DNA from: Carposina sasakii
Taxonomy: Eukaryota > Arthropoda > Insecta > Lepidoptera > Carposinidae
Reading direction: 5' to 3'
DNA: 64,000 nt
Assembly (NCBI GenBank): GCA_014607495.2
Contig: CP053150.1
Coordinates: 10,436,495 to 10,500,494 of the forward strand
A program made the translations under genes and the position numbers. Within the stretch, counting starts at the first letter, position 1, and each line of letters starts with the position of its first letter. Positions 62,313 to 64,000 of the stretch are shown here, one piece after another. Under the pieces are notes generated by a model. The model was not told the origin of the DNA and ran no database searches. It was given only the letters and a program-made list of their open reading frames with translations.

Positions 62313-63161
62313 GTAATGAGACGGTCGACGGACTTGCACAGTCTGCTTCTCAGATAGGAGTACTTGACCACAGTCTTATATTCAGTCACGATCTCTTGGA
62401 ACACTCCAAATATCGCCTCACAACAACGTGGCAAAATACCTGGGATGACATTAGACTGCTCAAAGGGAAACACTATGGTGATATCCAGGAAGTTATACCT
62501 TGCAAGCCATGGTTTTTCCGATACAAAAAGGCTAGCAAGAGAGTCACTTCCACAATTTGCCGCCTTCGTCTGGGCCACTCATGCACACCTGTCCATCTGG
62601 CTAAAATTAAAATTAGAGATAATTCCTTATGCGAATGTGGTCTAGCAGATGGCACCGCAGACCATATATTTTTCAATTGTCCCAACATATCTCCATCCCT
62701 ATATCACTCCCTCCCTCCAGAAATTCCTCTCCCTACTAATATGAAAACTGTGTTATCCCTTGTCAATTCCCCCTTTATTAAAATTTTGGCTCATTTTATC
62801 AAAATTAATAATATTAGGCTGTAATATTTAATATACTTAGTTTTTATATGTATGTATATTACTCTCCAATCCTCCCTAATGTTTATATATGTATGTATGT
62901 TCCTGTATGTATATGTATTGATATGTAAGTTTATTATAAATGTTAACAAAAGTAGTTTGTGTATGTCGATCTGTAACATAAGTGTGGTGTTTTTTTTTTT
63001 TTGTTATAGGTACAGTCCTGTATTTCACAACAGAACTCCTGTTTTAAGTTTATTTTTTACTGACCAATCTCCAGCGTGATTTTTCCTCTCTACGTGACAT
63101 TGGCGGAATTATTGTGCACGACACATGTTATGAGGCCATAAAAAAAAAAAAAAAAAAAAAA
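62313..63161 (+). mobile_element. 5'-truncated LINE inserted into an older LINE
   Basis: The insert ends in a run of A from 63140 and is flanked by an 11-bp target duplication AAAATAGCGAT at 62302-62312 and 63162-63172. It keeps the last part of an ORF2 (62396-62824), with RLRLGHSCTPVHLAKIKI and a terminal CECG...DHIFFNC motif, followed by a 3' UTR with TATG-rich sequence. 849 bp including the A tail. Confidence 0.88.
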
Positions 63162-63172
63162 AAAATAGCGAT

Positions 63173-63572
63173 CCGTGAGATATGACTCAAACCACTTTAT
63201 CAGGGGACCCGATATACCGTACCTGCGCAACTTCCTTAATAATATTGCATGGGAGACTTTATCGAAAGCCTTGCTGAAATCCGTATATATGACGTCAGTT
63301 TGAAGACAATTGTCAAGGGACTCCAACAGAGGTTCGACAAAAGATACCAAATTACTGTCTGTCGATCTTTCTGACACGAAGCCATATTGGTAAGAGGTTA
63401 GATGTTTTTTGAAGAACGTTTGGACCGTTGGATAGATCACCGACTCGAGCACCTTGGCAACCGTTGATAGTATCGATATAGGCCTGTAATTACCCACATA
63501 GGATTCATCCTCGGATTTGTGTACAGGTATGACAGTTGCTAATTTCCATTTGGTGGGAAAAATCCCTGTGAT
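63173..63572 (-). pseudogene. LINE reverse transcriptase, N-terminal part (5' half of a split element)
   Basis: The minus strand reads FPTKWKLATVIPVHK, NYRPISILSTVAKVLE, YGFVSERSTDSNL and TDFSKAFDKVSH, ending at FESYLTDR. It continues directly in frame at 62312 once the inserted LINE is set aside. A SINE tail abuts its 5' end, near 63578. Confidence 0.88.
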
Positions 63573-63577
63573 TAAGG

Positions 63578-63680
63578 ATTATAAATAAATAAATATTCAC
63601 ACACTTCACAACACATTAACTTAGTCCCACATTAAGATCCATAAGGTCTTGTGTCGTGAGTACTAAGCAACGGTATACAG
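63578..63680 (-). repeat. 3' part of the tRNA-derived SINE
   Basis: Reverse of the tail region of the SINE at 14571-14819 (CACACACTTCACAACACATT, then GTCTTGTGTCGTG), with the same AAATAAATAAAT tail. The tRNA-like head is missing. Confidence 0.75.
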
Positions 63681-64000
63681 GATGTCCCAAGAAATAGTGT
63701 CAAGCGGAAGTCCAAGGACAGAATACCCCTAGGGGTACCCGAATTACCCCCATGTATGTTCCGCGACTTTTTGTAGTTTTCGAGATATGATTTTTTTTTC
63801 ATATTTTTTTGTTAAACCTTGGCTTATTTAACATTATTGGTCACAGAGACATCAATTGTTGAGATACAAGCTTGATTTTTTTTTTTTAAATAGGTGAACA
63901 GTAGCACTTGCAAAAACAAAAGCAATTGTGAGCCGATATGCTACTATTAAGCCATTAAAAAAATGTTGAATCCTAAGTTTGTTAAAATGTTTAAATTAAA
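63676..64000. repeat. Repeat beginning TACAGGATGTCCC, cut by window end
   Basis: Starts TATACAGGATGTCCCAAGAA and continues as AT-rich sequence. The end resembles the TACAGGGTG inverted-repeat ends of other elements in this window, but the right end is outside. Confidence 0.45.

Noticed and set aside
62396..62824. Possible host protein with a CECG...C zinc motif
   Set aside because: It is the last part of a LINE ORF2 with an A tail and target duplication.

Overview
The window is a piece of an animal nuclear genome, most likely an insect and probably a moth or butterfly. One intron-rich gene fills nearly all of it. Its introns are packed with RTE-type LINE ends, Helitron-like elements, short inverted-repeat elements and a tRNA-derived SINE, of kinds familiar from Lepidoptera. 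The order-level call is an inference from repeat style, not from a marker gene.

The gene lies on the minus strand and encodes an axonemal outer-arm dynein heavy chain of the DNAH5/DNAH8 class, closer to DNAH8 (Drosophila kl-3) in the stretches I could compare from memory. I traced 84 coding exons from an ATG at 61391 down to 1745. All are joined by GT-AG introns with consistent phase, giving about 4,371 codons. They cover the N-terminal extension, tail, linker, AAA1 to AAA4 with intact P-loops, the stalk and microtubule-binding tip, AAA5, AAA6 and the start of the C-terminal region. The last roughly 250 residues are not in the window and should lie to its left. Two blemishes stand out. A one-base frameshift sits in exon 57 (about 19682-19684). 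A second, truncated copy of the first 141 bp of exon 37 lies just downstream of it (32217-32357).

Layout by position: 1-1744 is the incomplete last intron with LINE and MITE remnants. 1745-35789 holds exons 84 to 32 with a 1.2 kb Helitron-like element and many small repeats. 36900-42327 is a young Ty3/gypsy LTR retrotransposon in the intron between exons 31 and 32, on the opposite strand to the gene: 368-bp LTRs with one visible difference, 4-bp target duplication AGTT, gag with one stop, and an intact pol frame. 42365-61391 holds exons 31 to 1, with a TA-flanked element carrying nine 37-bp minisatellite units (47599-48482), a hAT-like element with near-perfect 8-bp target duplication (53807-54722) and a composite repeat also present at 35.9 kb. 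61392-64000 lies upstream of the gene and holds a LINE broken by a second LINE.

The gene is a motor subunit of cilia and sperm flagella. Everything else recognised is mobile DNA. I found no second host gene, no RNA gene beyond the tRNA-derived SINE, and nothing resembling a defence system or other gene cluster.
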